Assembly (NCBI GenBank): GCA_029747015.1
Contig: JAKOGI010000436.1
Location: 262,501 to 326,500 of the forward strand
Source of the DNA: Carnegiea gigantea
Taxonomy: Eukaryota; Streptophyta; Magnoliopsida; Caryophyllales; Cactaceae
Reading direction: 5' to 3'
DNA length: 64,000 nucleotides
How positions within the stretch are numbered: position 1 is the first letter of the stretch; every line of letters starts with the position of its first letter. The position numbers were made by a program, and so were the translations under genes. Positions 9,468 to 18,852 of the stretch are shown here, piece by piece. The notes beneath the pieces were generated by a model that saw only the letters and a list, made by a program, of their open reading frames with translations, did no database searches and was not told where the DNA came from.

Positions 9468-9954
9468 GACAACGAAACTGTTGCGTATGAGGGCAATCTT
9501 CAGACAGAGGGCCAAATGTTGGAAGAGGCGGCGGCTAAGTACAAGCGCCGTTCGGAGAGGCTGAAGAAAGAGAAAGAGGCCTTGGAGGCCAAAGAGAAAG
9601 ACCTGCAGCACCAGCTGGAGGAAGCCCGCTCCAAGGTAGAGGCCGAAGCGGAGAGGTTGAACAAGGCCGAGGACCAGGGCTATTGGCGGGGATGCAAGGA
9701 GCGTGCCGAGTTCTTTTAGGAGCTCCTGGTGACTTTGGCACCTTATGCCTTCCGCATAGAAGGCTACTTTGAGGCGTACGTCAAGTGCATAGAGGATCGT
9801 TGTCTGGCACAGGCCGAGCGGAAGAACCCTGAGCTGGTGGAGTTCAACGCGCTTGCAACTAATGAAGGTGGTCTGGGCGATGAGGAGACTACGCCTCTGG
9901 ACAGTGAGGTCGGGTCTTCTAATAGCTAAGACAACGAAACAGTTGCGCATGAGG
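9031..9954 (+). repeat. Tandem duplication, period 462 bp
   Basis: The segment starting GCAATCTTCAGACAGAGGGC occurs at 9031 and again at 9493; the copies then run in parallel to 9492 and 9954. They differ by scattered substitutions, about one in twenty by eye. The duplication lies within the coiled-coil coding region. Copy 2 starts downstream of the copy 1 stop codon, so it is not a continuation of the protein. Confidence 0.95.
9493..9929 (+). pseudogene. Duplicated coiled-coil segment, copy 2
   Basis: Second copy of the coiled-coil tail. The frame runs MLEEAAAKYKRRSERLKKEK onward to a TAG at about 9717-9719 (glutamine in copy 1, within FFQELL), then is open again from 9720 to TAA at 9927-9929. 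It lacks the first part of the coiled coil, and copy 1 ends in a stop, so it is probably untranslated or a remnant of an alternative 3' end. Confidence 0.6.
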
Positions 9955-10254
9955 GCAGTGATCATGACAAAGATCCCGAAGTCAAGTGCCCGAGGCTTTT
10001 TTTTTCTTGCTCCTTTCTTCTTTGGCCTCCTGGCCTTTTATTGGTGTTTGTAATCCCAAGTTTATTCAATGAAAATTTCTAACTTTTTGCAATGGAGTCT
10101 TGAGCTTTGTCACTTGTCTCTTTACTTGCTGTTTCGCTTACTTATGTTTGCCTACTTACTTTTGCATTTGCCTTTCCTGTTTGCTTATGCTCTGTAGGAT
10201 GGTGGCCCCCAAGTGAAACGATAAGTAGGGGATGGGGTCACTGTACGACGGAGC
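9955..10254. other. 3' flank of the long antisense unit
   Basis: T-rich DNA containing AATGAA (10068) as a possible variant poly(A) signal. No gene supported. The transition to array 2 begins at about 10255. Confidence 0.45.
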
Positions 10255-10695
10255 CTTTGGCTCCCACTGTGGTTAAGGGCATAGCGACCGACCCTGAGGT
10301 CGAGCTTATGGACCCTTAGCCCTCATTGGGGCTAAAGGAGTAGCGACCGGCCCAACAGCCATGCTTAAGGATCCTTAGCCCCCATCGGGGCTAAAAGGCA
10401 TAGCGACTGGCCCTGAGGCCGAGCTTGGGGACCTTTAGTCCCTATTGGGGTTAAAGGCATAAAGACCGGCCCTAAGGCCGTGCTTAACGACCGTTAGCCC
10501 CATTAGAGCTAAAAGATATAGCGATCGCCCCTTGAGACCGTGCTTAAGGACCCTTAGCCCCAATTAAAGGTGTAGTGACTGACCGTAAGGCTGTGCTTAA
10601 GGACCCCTAGCCCCCATTAGGCTAAAAGATATAGCGACCGACCCTGAGGCCGTACTTAAGGACCCTTAGCCCCTATTAGTGCTAAAGGTGTAAGA
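10255..10695. repeat. Tandem hairpin-repeat array 2, about 7 units
   Basis: The same roughly 59-bp unit as at 5745-6470, with starts near 10270, 10328, 10390, 10448, 10507, 10563 and 10624. Most units have the TTAGCCCC / GGGGCTAA stem. It sits between the 3' end of the long antisense unit and the C-terminal end of the minus-strand pol, so on the pol strand it is the pol 3' UTR. Confidence 0.9.
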
Positions 10696-10811
10696 CATTG
10701 AGATGGATCCAAAATTGCCTTTGTAGCCATTGCATTTATTGTATAGAGAACATAAGTACATAGATGTTGTGCTTGATCGAAGTGAAAGTACTAGTGATAG
10801 TATTTTGTAGA

Positions 10812-11190
10812 TTACTGCTGTGTCATGTCCTCGGGATAGGGGTGCCGGCGGGCATCTCTAGACGATAGGTACCCAGCCGTATTTTGAGCTGTAACCTTGA
10901 ACGGGCCTTCCCAATTTGTCATGAGCTTGCCATGCTCTCCTGCGCGAGCCACAGCCTCTGTGCAACAAAGGACAAAATCTCCAACATTAATGGGGTGGAG
11001 TTTTACGGTACGATTATGGAGCCGTACGATGCGAAGTTTGTAGAGTGCCTCTCGGAGGAGGGCATCTCCTCGGATGAAGGGGAGGAGATTCAGCGCTTCA
11101 CAGAGTGCTGCATTGTTCAATTCTTCCTGGAATGTTGTAAGGCGGGGGGTGTGAAGGGCGACTTTAACTGGCAGCATAGCTTCCGACCAG
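10812..11190 (-). pseudogene. Gypsy (Tat-like) pol C-terminus, truncated
   Basis: The minus-strand frame reads LPVKVALHTPRLTTFQEELN, then YKLRIVRLHNRTVKLHPINV, then GDFVLCCTEAVARAGEHGKL and TNWEGPFKV. This is the integrase C-terminal region of a plant Ty3/gypsy polyprotein, ending with the GKL-x(2)-NWEGP(F/Y)-V motif; the order and spacing fit Tat-type elements. It stops at about 11190, where the chromovirus LTR (11197) begins. The rest of pol must therefore lie beyond the right end of the array, outside the window. A degenerate tail continues to about 10812. Confidence 0.75.
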
Positions 11191-11196
11191 TATGCC

Positions 11197-14100
11197 TGTA
11201 ACGCCCCAAATTAAACATGTTTTACTATTTATATTCTCTTTAATAAATCACTCAATTGTAATCTGATAAATCCAATGATAGGGGCGTTACCACCGTCCCA
11301 AAGAACAAGGCTTGAAGTATGTGTCCTGGAATAACATAGTTAAGCATAACCTCAACCATACACACTCACACATGATCATCTATTCACAATCAAGTGTTAA
11401 CCAATGTAAGGTTTATAAACCATAGTAAGATAATTCACCATGTAATCTACATCCTCATCCACCGAAGAATTCAAAATATAGCTTTAAAGTATGCATATAC
11501 TGTATCACCGCTGATTCATACAGATTTCCTTGCTCAACTTATTCTCTTTCACTGCTTTGCTAGCATGAGGGCAATTCTCTGGGCATTTGCCTAAAACAAA
11601 ACATGAAAAATATTTCGAACTGTGAGCCGAAGCTCAGTACATGCATCCTGAATTGTTAAATGGTCATTGAAACACTGATTGGGCCCAATTTGCAATTCAT
11701 TTAAGGTCAAAATAGGGAATGAGATGAATATAAAATTGCATTGCTAATTATTATCTAATAGTGGACCCCTTGATACTGTTACGATCTATGGATCTATGGA
11801 TAGGTGTACACCTGCCAAGCTGATCGAAGACCTGGCCTGAAGCCACGCGGGTAACTGAAGAGTAAGTGCCCTATGGATGATAACTGACGGGGTCACTAAT
11901 TAACCGATAAATCACTGTGTAAACTGATTTATTGATGTACTTACCAAAACTTGATAACGTTGAAAAATACATTGTGATTTCTAAATATACAGGCAATGGA
12001 CGTACCTGAAGTCTTTAAAATGATATTTCACTTGATAATACATATACACAAAGGAAAATAATAGACTAGGCCCCGATTCTGCTAAAGAAATGTAATTATA
12101 GGTAAATGTAGTTAGTAAACAATATTCACACCCATAATTTATAACTTTAATGGAAATTGATTAATCAAAAAGACTTCTACAATCCTAATAATCCAATATC
12201 AGGCAAGTTAAACCAAAATGAACTGAATCAGTTAGGGTTATTGAACTTAAAATACAATAGATTGAAGTAAAATAGACCAAATGGAAATGATTGAGGTGAT
12301 AATGAAAAGATTTAAATTGATATAAATGAAATATGGGCTTCTGATATTTCTGAAATAGATAATGGAAAGTGTGATACTTCTAAAATGGATAATAGAATGG
12401 TTAATGCCTCTGAAATGGATAATAGAAGGTTCAAGGCAATGAGGGGTGTTGTGAGGTTCATAAAAGCTCAAATAACTTCAGTTGATCCAATAGACACTAA
12501 TGTGAGTCATTACTGTGCCCACTTCTCAAATTTCATTTTCACGCTCACTCAACTCGGTTTTCAAACCCAAGTAAGCTTCTATATATAATCAAACTTGTTG
12601 AACTCACTACACTTTTTAATTTACTTGCAATATCCATAATTATGTAGAAACTTCTGAAAATATTTCCAAATGCCACGATTTCTATATTCGCTTATGTTAA
12701 CGTTTGATGGTCTACATTAGAAAATCTATATCTTTCACTGCTAACCTCCAAATAAGATGTAAAACCCCAATATGAAAAGCTCATAATGTCCACTAAAACT
12801 TTTATTTGGGACACAAAGCATGATTCACATAGTAATGTCCCTAAACTTAGGGTAGAACACAGATGTACATAATTTCAGTTCAATCTACGCAGCCGTAGCA
12901 AAACCACCATAACTTTTTCCACAGAACTCGGATTAAGGCAACTCAAAATGAATGTGAAAGCTAACGCATTGATCTATCAACAAACTAAAAATGACAAATT
13001 GTTAATGAGCCAACCAATACCAGTTGTTTCATAAATTCTACTGTTCAAAACTGCTCTCAGTTTCGATGTATTTAGCGCAGTCTTCAGTAATGTGGACATA
13101 ACTTTGTCTACTCAACTCAAAATTGAGTAATTACAAAACCCATTGAAATTTAACTCATTGAGATATCAACCCACCAAAAATCATAATTTTTTGTTATGCC
13201 AATCATTACCAGTTTTTTCCCAAACAGACCCCTGTTTCAGGTATGTTTCCCAGCTCTAACTCACATATTGTCAATCTTTTCTTCACATAACCACCCACTA
13301 AAATCACTCTTTAACTCATCTAAATTTGTATAAACATCTTAAGCCAAAGATCACAAAACCTCAGTTAAAACAATCAAAATCCATCATCACAACCTAAACT
13401 TGCATGATCATGAACAACTTCAATCGCTACTCACTTTCAAGTATAATCAACAACCAAAACACCAAAATAACACTTGTTTCCATATAAACAACATGATCAA
13501 TCACCAAAAATAAGAATCAAAATCGAAAACACAATCAAAACAACAAGATAGGGGGAGGATATTACCCACTTTGTGCTTGAAAAAGGAGGTGTGAATGATG
13601 TTTGAAGAATGTGGGGATGTGGCTGGTGGCTGGGGGGATGATCTGATGGCTGTCCTGGTGGCTGGACTGGTGGTTGTTGACGGCTAAAAGAGGGTAGAAA
13701 GGAGGCAGCAGGGGTTGCTGTGTAGGAGCAGGAAAATGGAGGGAGAAAGAAGCTTTGATGCTTTGTAGTTCTTTTACTTCGTTAAAAATGAAGCAACTTA
13801 CTTGGTTGAGAATTAAGCACAAAAAAATCAGCTTTTGCTAATGATAATTAAGGCTTAATGATGGTAATTAGATAAGCAAATGGGTTAGGAACCAGTTGGG
13901 CCAAAATTGGGCTTAAATGTGTTTGGGCCCAAAAGAAAATTAAACCGTACGCAATTAAATTTTCCGTAGCTCGAAATTAAATTTTTGAAATGTCATGAAA
14001 AATAATTTAATCTTTTAACCCATAATTATCGAGGCCTAATATCAATTTCTCCGAAAAATTGTTTTCAGTAAATAAAACTCGAATTGCAAAGTAGAGCCCC

Positions 14101-14207
14101 AAATGAATTCTCCCAACCGGGATGATTATATAAGATAAAGAAAAGTGAAAAATTAATAACATGGCTTAATTAAATAAATAAATATGATTTAGGGTCGGAC
14201 TATTACA
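11197..14207 (-). mobile_element. Chromovirus LTR A (3011 bp)
   Basis: On the coding strand it starts TGTAATAGTCCGACC and ends GGCGTTACA, so the TG...CA (here 5'-TG, 3'-CA) termini are intact. It contains a 30-bp minisatellite, three copies, at 12343-12432. It sits in the Tat-like pol remnant, left flank ATGCC at 11192-11196. Small frames within it (11394-11594, 12385-12588) recur in all LTRs only because the LTRs are homologous. Confidence 0.93.
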
Positions 14208-14220
14208 GCCTTCCCCCCTT
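14208..14220 (-). other. Polypurine tract, unit A
   Basis: On the coding strand AAGGGGGGAAGGC directly abuts the LTR start TGTAATAG. This is the plus-strand primer for reverse transcription. Confidence 0.9.
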
Positions 14221-14229
14221 AAAGAGTTT

Positions 14230-16926
14230 CGTCCTCGAAACTTATGAAATTTATGAAAACATGCATGGTTAACTCAGATAAGTCTGGGTACTTGGCTTTC
14301 ATTTCTTCCTCGGTTTCTCAAGTAGCTTCTAAGGAGGTATGATTTTTCCAAAGTAATATGATTAAAGACGTCTGCTTGACGCTGAACTGCTTAATCCTGA
14401 GATCTAACATTTAGATTGGGTGCTCTTGAAACACAAGACCCTCAATAACCGTAATGGATTCGGTTATGACGATGTGGTGAGGATCTGAAATGTGCTGCCT
14501 GAGTTGTAAGGTAAGGAACACAGAACATGTTATGCACATGTTTGAATTATATAGGGAGATCTGGTAGACAAGTTATGGAATTTGACCTTTTAATGAACTG
14601 ATATGGTGAAACTCTCTTACACCCTTAATTGATGAAACTTTCTGAAAAACCTTATTATATATATGAAAGTCCAGGAATCTCCTTCTTTTATCAATATAGC
14701 ATTTCTGTCGCTTTCAATAGGATATTTTCGAGAATCTTCTAACATGTGTCACCTTATTAAATGCTGGAGAAGATCTTCATGACTTATAAGATGATTGGTT
14801 GTCAATGTCTGCCGTCATTTTATCCTGATGTTTAATCAAGGATTCTCTGCTAATGCTATCACAATGTTGACTGGTGGGAGTTCCATACTTTCTTTAAATG
14901 CAAATGTTGGTCGTAGGTCGGGAAGCACTACAGGCTCCAACTTAGAAGAGTTGATCCATTAATATTTTTAGATGGTTGCCCATCTGTTTCAGGATGATAA
15001 GAATTGTAAAAGTTAAATCTAGTTCTAAAAGCTCTTTGAAGTACTTGCCATAACAGGCTTGAAATCTCTGATCTCGGTCATACACTATATCTAAGGGAAT
15101 CCCATGACAAAGTCCATTGAAATTGAATCCCTTTCTCAAGGTTTGGCTTTATTCTTTGGAGCTCAGGATCATCATCCTGATTCACTCTAATTTCCCCCAT
15201 TAGGGAGGACTATAAGGTAAGTGTCGGCATTTGAACATTTGCCTTCCTGTGCGACACTAATTGAATGTCCGAGTTATCAAGTTCTCCCAAGAGATTCAGT
15301 TGAGTAGTTACTATAGTATTCAAGGTATGTTGTGCCTTCTTGTTCAGGGCGTCTGCCCAACATTTCCCTTTCTCGGTTGACATAGGATCTGCCACAACTG
15401 ATGTTTCATGTAGATTGAGCTTCTTCTAAGTGAAGATATACTTCAGACTCTGATGGTCAGTATAGATTGCACAAGGTACACCTTACGAGTAATGTTTTCA
15501 AATTCTCAGTGCACCTGGATTATGGGTAAGGTACCACCCATAAGACTTGAACTGTTGGGAGGGATAAGGTACCACTATATCTTCTTGCTAACTTCGTAGC
15601 CTGCTTCAACAAATTGGTCAGGGAAGATAATATTTGACAAATCCTTTCTGAACTTGATAATTCCCCGCTAAACTCAAACAGTTTATAGTCTCAGTGCATT
15701 GGTGGATCTTCGGCTTTTTGTAACTGCTTTTGCCTTTTGCAAATTGACCTTGATCTTATCCTTTGGAACCATATGTTCTAAAAATACCATTGCTTCTAAC
15801 CAGCACTCATACTTCTTGTATTTGCTATGTAATTGATGTTCCCTCAAGGTCTGTAACACTATCCACAAATGAACAGGATACTCATCTCTGTCCTTGGGGT
15901 ATTTTAAGATATCTTTTATAAACACTACCATAAACTTGTCTAAATAGGGTATAAAACTCTATTCATAAGGTCCATAAAGGCCGCAGGGCCATTGATTAGG
16001 CTAAAAGGCATCATAGTAAATCCATAGTGACCCAAACATGGTCCTTAGTGTGGTTTTGGAAATGTCTTCAGGTATAATCCTAAGTTGATGGTACCCTGAC
16101 CTCAAATCGATCTTAGAAAAGACTCCTGCTCCCTGCAGTTAATCAAATAAGTCATCTACTTGGCGCAATGGGTATGTGTTTTTGATGGTGTTCTTGTTCA
16201 GCTCTCTGTAATCAACACATAACCTCCAGGTTCCATTCTTCTTCTTTATAGATAGGACTAGGCATCCTATCATGGCACACTTGGATGATTTGATAAATCT
16301 CTTCTATGATAGCTCCTCTGATTGAAACTTCAGTTAAGCTCAATTGGGGCCATAAGATACGGGGTTTTGCAGATAGGTTGAGCATAAGGGATCAATTCAA
16401 TCTCAACATCAATTTCTCTTTGCAGAGCAGTCCCAGTAACTTTTCAGGAAAACATCTCTAAATTCACAAGCTATAGGGAAATCTTTTGCTTTTTTCTTCC
16501 TTCGATTGAATGTTACTAGCATAACACCAATACATAATATATCCTTGACATAAGAGCTCATTGGTTTTCATAACAGAATTTAAAGGACAAGATTTTTCCT
16601 TTCTTTTCCCATGAAACATATTTTTCTCCCTTGTTCATTCTTGAAATAACCTTAGGGTCATCACAATCTATCTTGACCCCATAAGTACAGAACTAGATCA
16701 TTTCCAGAATGATACCAAAGTCTGACGAGTCAAATTGAATCAGAATTTCAGGGGGAACTATTTCACTAATAGTAATCAAAACAAACTTACGAGATGTAGA
16801 ACACTCAATTCTAGAGTAGTTGGATAACTTGATTCCATAATTGGTTTCTGCCTTCTTATTCTCAAGGTTCATTTGCATGGCAGATCGTGTGAATATAAAT
16901 GAATAAGTGACAACTAAATCAATCAA
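14230..16926 (-). pseudogene. Chromovirus pol remnant, unit A
   Basis: Read right to left. Protease 16693-16926: the active-site triplet reads D-L-V instead of D-S/T-G. Linker with a DVFPE-like segment, about 16340-16560. Reverse transcriptase about 15683-16330: [15 protein letters not shown] and [14 protein letters not shown] are clear, a stop at 16139-16141 interrupts the segment before LQGAG, and the catalytic dyad reads F-I-K-D. RNase H end 15210-15395 with WADALNKKAQ. Integrase core fragment 14942-15139 (HGIPLDIVYDRDQRF). Chromodomain-like tail about 14270-14480, ending EEEMKAKYPDL, with a stop at 14318-14320. The zinc-binding end and first part of the integrase core are missing. Not functional. 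Confidence 0.85.
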
Positions 16927-16959
16927 TAGACAAAATGGCTTCGAAATTAAAAGAGAGGT

Positions 16960-17205
16960 TCAGTAACTACTACACCAGAGGTGGCAGCTTTCTTCTTGCT
17001 CAACACATAAGCCTTTCCTACAGTTGCGAGCCTTGAAAGTGGGAGCCCTTCTCTACAGCCTTCAGTTGTCCGGAACAGGCAGCGATGAGGTGCTTTGGGC
17101 TGCCGCACCAGATGCATTTGTTAGTTCCCACTTAGCGATCCGGAGTGTTGTGGTTAGTTCTTTTATAGATCTACTCGAAGTGAAGCCTGGCCCTAAGAGC
17201 CTATT
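16960..17205 (-). pseudogene. Chromovirus gag, 3' part, unit A (cut by copia)
   Basis: A zinc knuckle C-I-W-C-G-S-P-K-H-L-I-A-A-C is encoded on the minus strand at 17075-17116. The other half of gag lies at 28080-28250, beyond the copia insertion. As in the sister units, most of the capsid region between the N-terminal part and the knuckle is deleted. Confidence 0.75.
17201..17205. repeat. Target-site duplication, left (CTATT)
   Basis: CTATT here and at 28075-28079. The uninterrupted sister units read GAGCCTATTCTTAAC, which confirms the pre-insertion sequence. Confidence 0.97.
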
Positions 17206-17271
17206 TGTTGAGTATATTTAGTTTTGATGATAACAAATCCAAGTGTAAAACTTTGTCCAAGTAATGTTGCT

Positions 17272-17308
17272 CCAAACACGATCTCCAAACAGGCCTAACT
17301 GGTGTTTG
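17272..17308. repeat. Tripartite palindromic motif, LTR copy 1
   Basis: CCAAACAC at 17272-17279, centre AAACAGG at 17287-17293, GGTGTTTG at 17301-17308. The outer arms are an imperfect inverted repeat. It is also present in the 3' LTR. Confidence 0.7.
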
Positions 17309-17635
17309 TGATCTTTATTGTATTAACTGGTTTGCGACATGCGAGAACAAGTCTTCAAAATAGGTTTTACTTGGTGATTCTATATTAAGTCAAGAACACC
17401 ACCTCGACAGTTGATTGGAAGGCATGTTCCTGAACTCTAGCAATGCAAAGAACAACCCCAGCAAACAAGGTGGCCTTGGTGTTCACAGCAGCTCTACAAA
17501 TCTTGGACAAGATGACTGGTTCAAAACAAGAAGTCTTGGGTATATAGGTTTTATTTATTTAGACTCTTGTTAATATGCCAATATTGAAAACGTCATTTTA
17601 AACACCTCTTGAATCGGTATTTGCGCTAAGTGCTT

Positions 17636-17687
17636 CAGAACACCAGTTGCGAACAACCCTGCAAACAGGGTGCCTAGGGTGTTTCTG
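17636..17687. repeat. Tripartite palindromic motif, LTR copy 2
   Basis: CAGAACACC (17636-17644) pairs with GGTGTTTCTG (17678-17687, one unpaired base). Inside, CCCTG-CAAA-CAGGG forms its own hairpin that includes AAACAGGG at 17663-17670. This is the strongest foldback in the LTR. Confidence 0.8.
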
Positions 17688-17758
17688 AACTGAAGTGGCC
17701 ATACCCGGTTATCTTTGAAAATTCATTTCGGTTGGCCAAGATCTCCAGAATACTTTCT

Positions 17759-18067
17759 TTAAATTCCAAGATTGCTATTTTTCTGGAAAGGATATTTCTT
17801 GAAAATGTTATGGGAGATTTGCGAAAATAGGTTTTGGGAGAATTGCCAAAAACTAAAAGATTCCCTTTGCCTATATTTTCGGATATGATAAAATTTCAAA
17901 AGCTGAAGATTTCTGGTTGTCATTTGAATCTTCTTCATGGCTATGGGAAGATAAGGGTTATCTCTTAAGATAACAAATCCCTTATATTTTGGGAAAAATT
18001 TATCACTAGCCGTTGGGGAGTATTTCTTGCTTGAAAATCGTTTTCCATACTTAGCTGATTCTTTCAC
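17759..18067 (-). other. LTR-internal open frame, probably not a gene
   Basis: A 102-codon minus-strand frame, identical in the 3' LTR (27031-27339). It is basic and Lys/Phe-rich, without a recognisable domain, in AT-rich DNA. Identity between copies reflects recent LTR duplication and is not evidence of selection. Confidence 0.3.
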
Positions 18068-18656
18068 CTCTCCTTGTTTTTGACCGTTGGATTTTGTGTT
18101 TAAAATCTCAGCATTTCACTCCCATTTGAAGACAGAAAAAAAGACGAGAAACATACACAACATACGCAAAAAGGGAAAATTTCAAAAGTGGTTTTTCTAG
18201 TGAGAAGAATTTTTCGAGTTACGCTTGAGAAAAGAAAAACCGAGATAAGTTGTGTTTAAACTGAGCTTTCAAGATATTGGCATACTAGGACCTCATTGTA
18301 CCTTACATCTGCTTAAATCAGAAGCACCCCCGTAAGGTGTTTTGTAACCCTGATCATGGATCAGAAAAGTGAGTGAGTGGTCCTCAGTCGTGTGGACTTT
18401 GGACGTGTCCAATCTGGTGAGATTTGGACGTGGTGTAACCCTTCTTAGAGAAGAAGGTTACGTGGTTGCAAGTTGTAACAAGGTGTGTTACATTTGTAAC
18501 GTGTGAAGCCCGTTAGTGAAAGTGGTTAAATCCTACACGAGGTAGGTCGTGGTTTTTCACACCTCAGTTGGGCTAGAGGTGTTTTCCACGTAAAAATTGT
18601 GTGTGTGCTTTATTTTCCGCATTTATCTTGGTGATTTTCGCATTTGCAATATTTGA

Positions 18657-18691
18657 GAACACCCCCTGCAAACAAGTCACTAGGGTGTTTG
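18657..18691. repeat. Tripartite palindromic motif, LTR copy 3
   Basis: GAACACC at 18657-18663 and GGTGTTTG at 18684-18691 flank CCCTGCAAACAAG. It lies about 100 bp before the LTR end. Confidence 0.7.
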
Positions 18692-18798
18692 TCATCTGAG
18701 AATAACCTCTGTGAGGGTGTTTGTTATTTACAACGCGAAAATCAGACACCACAATTCACCCCCCCTCTTGTGGTTGTGTACTCTTGGAATTCATCAAG

Positions 18799-18810
18799 TG
18801 GTATCAGAGC
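18799..18810 (+). other. Primer-binding site of the copia element
   Basis: TGGTATCAGAGC, complementary to the 3' end of initiator Met-tRNA, two bases after the LTR end. Confidence 0.93.
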
Positions 18811-18852
18811 AGGTTCTCCTACAAAAGGTTAACACCTTGAGAGATTCTGAAG

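Larger units (their letters stand above)
17206..18796 (+). mobile_element. Sirevirus 5' LTR (1591 bp)
   Basis: Starts TGTTGAGTATATTTAG and ends GGAATTCATCA. It carries three clear palindromic motif copies (17272-17308, 17636-17687, 18657-18691). Compared with the 3' LTR it has a short indel at about 18127-18140 (within 'catttgaagacag') and scattered mostly C/T and G/A differences. Confidence 0.95.

Noticed and set aside
9195..9965. 256-codon minus-strand frame
   Set aside because: It mirrors the duplicated coiled-coil coding sequence (Leu-rich opposite Glu/Lys codons) and has no domain match.
11192..11196. ATGCC as target-site duplication of the array
   Set aside because: The right end of the array is outside the window, so the second copy cannot be seen.
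12385..12588. Small ORF with repeated MDNRMVNASE-like units, seen in all LTRs
   Set aside because: It is the translation of the 30-bp minisatellite on the antisense strand of the LTR; recurrence follows from LTR homology.
17759..18067. 102-codon minus-strand frame identical at 27031-27339
   Set aside because: It lies inside the recently duplicated LTRs; identity is expected without selection and there is no recognisable domain.
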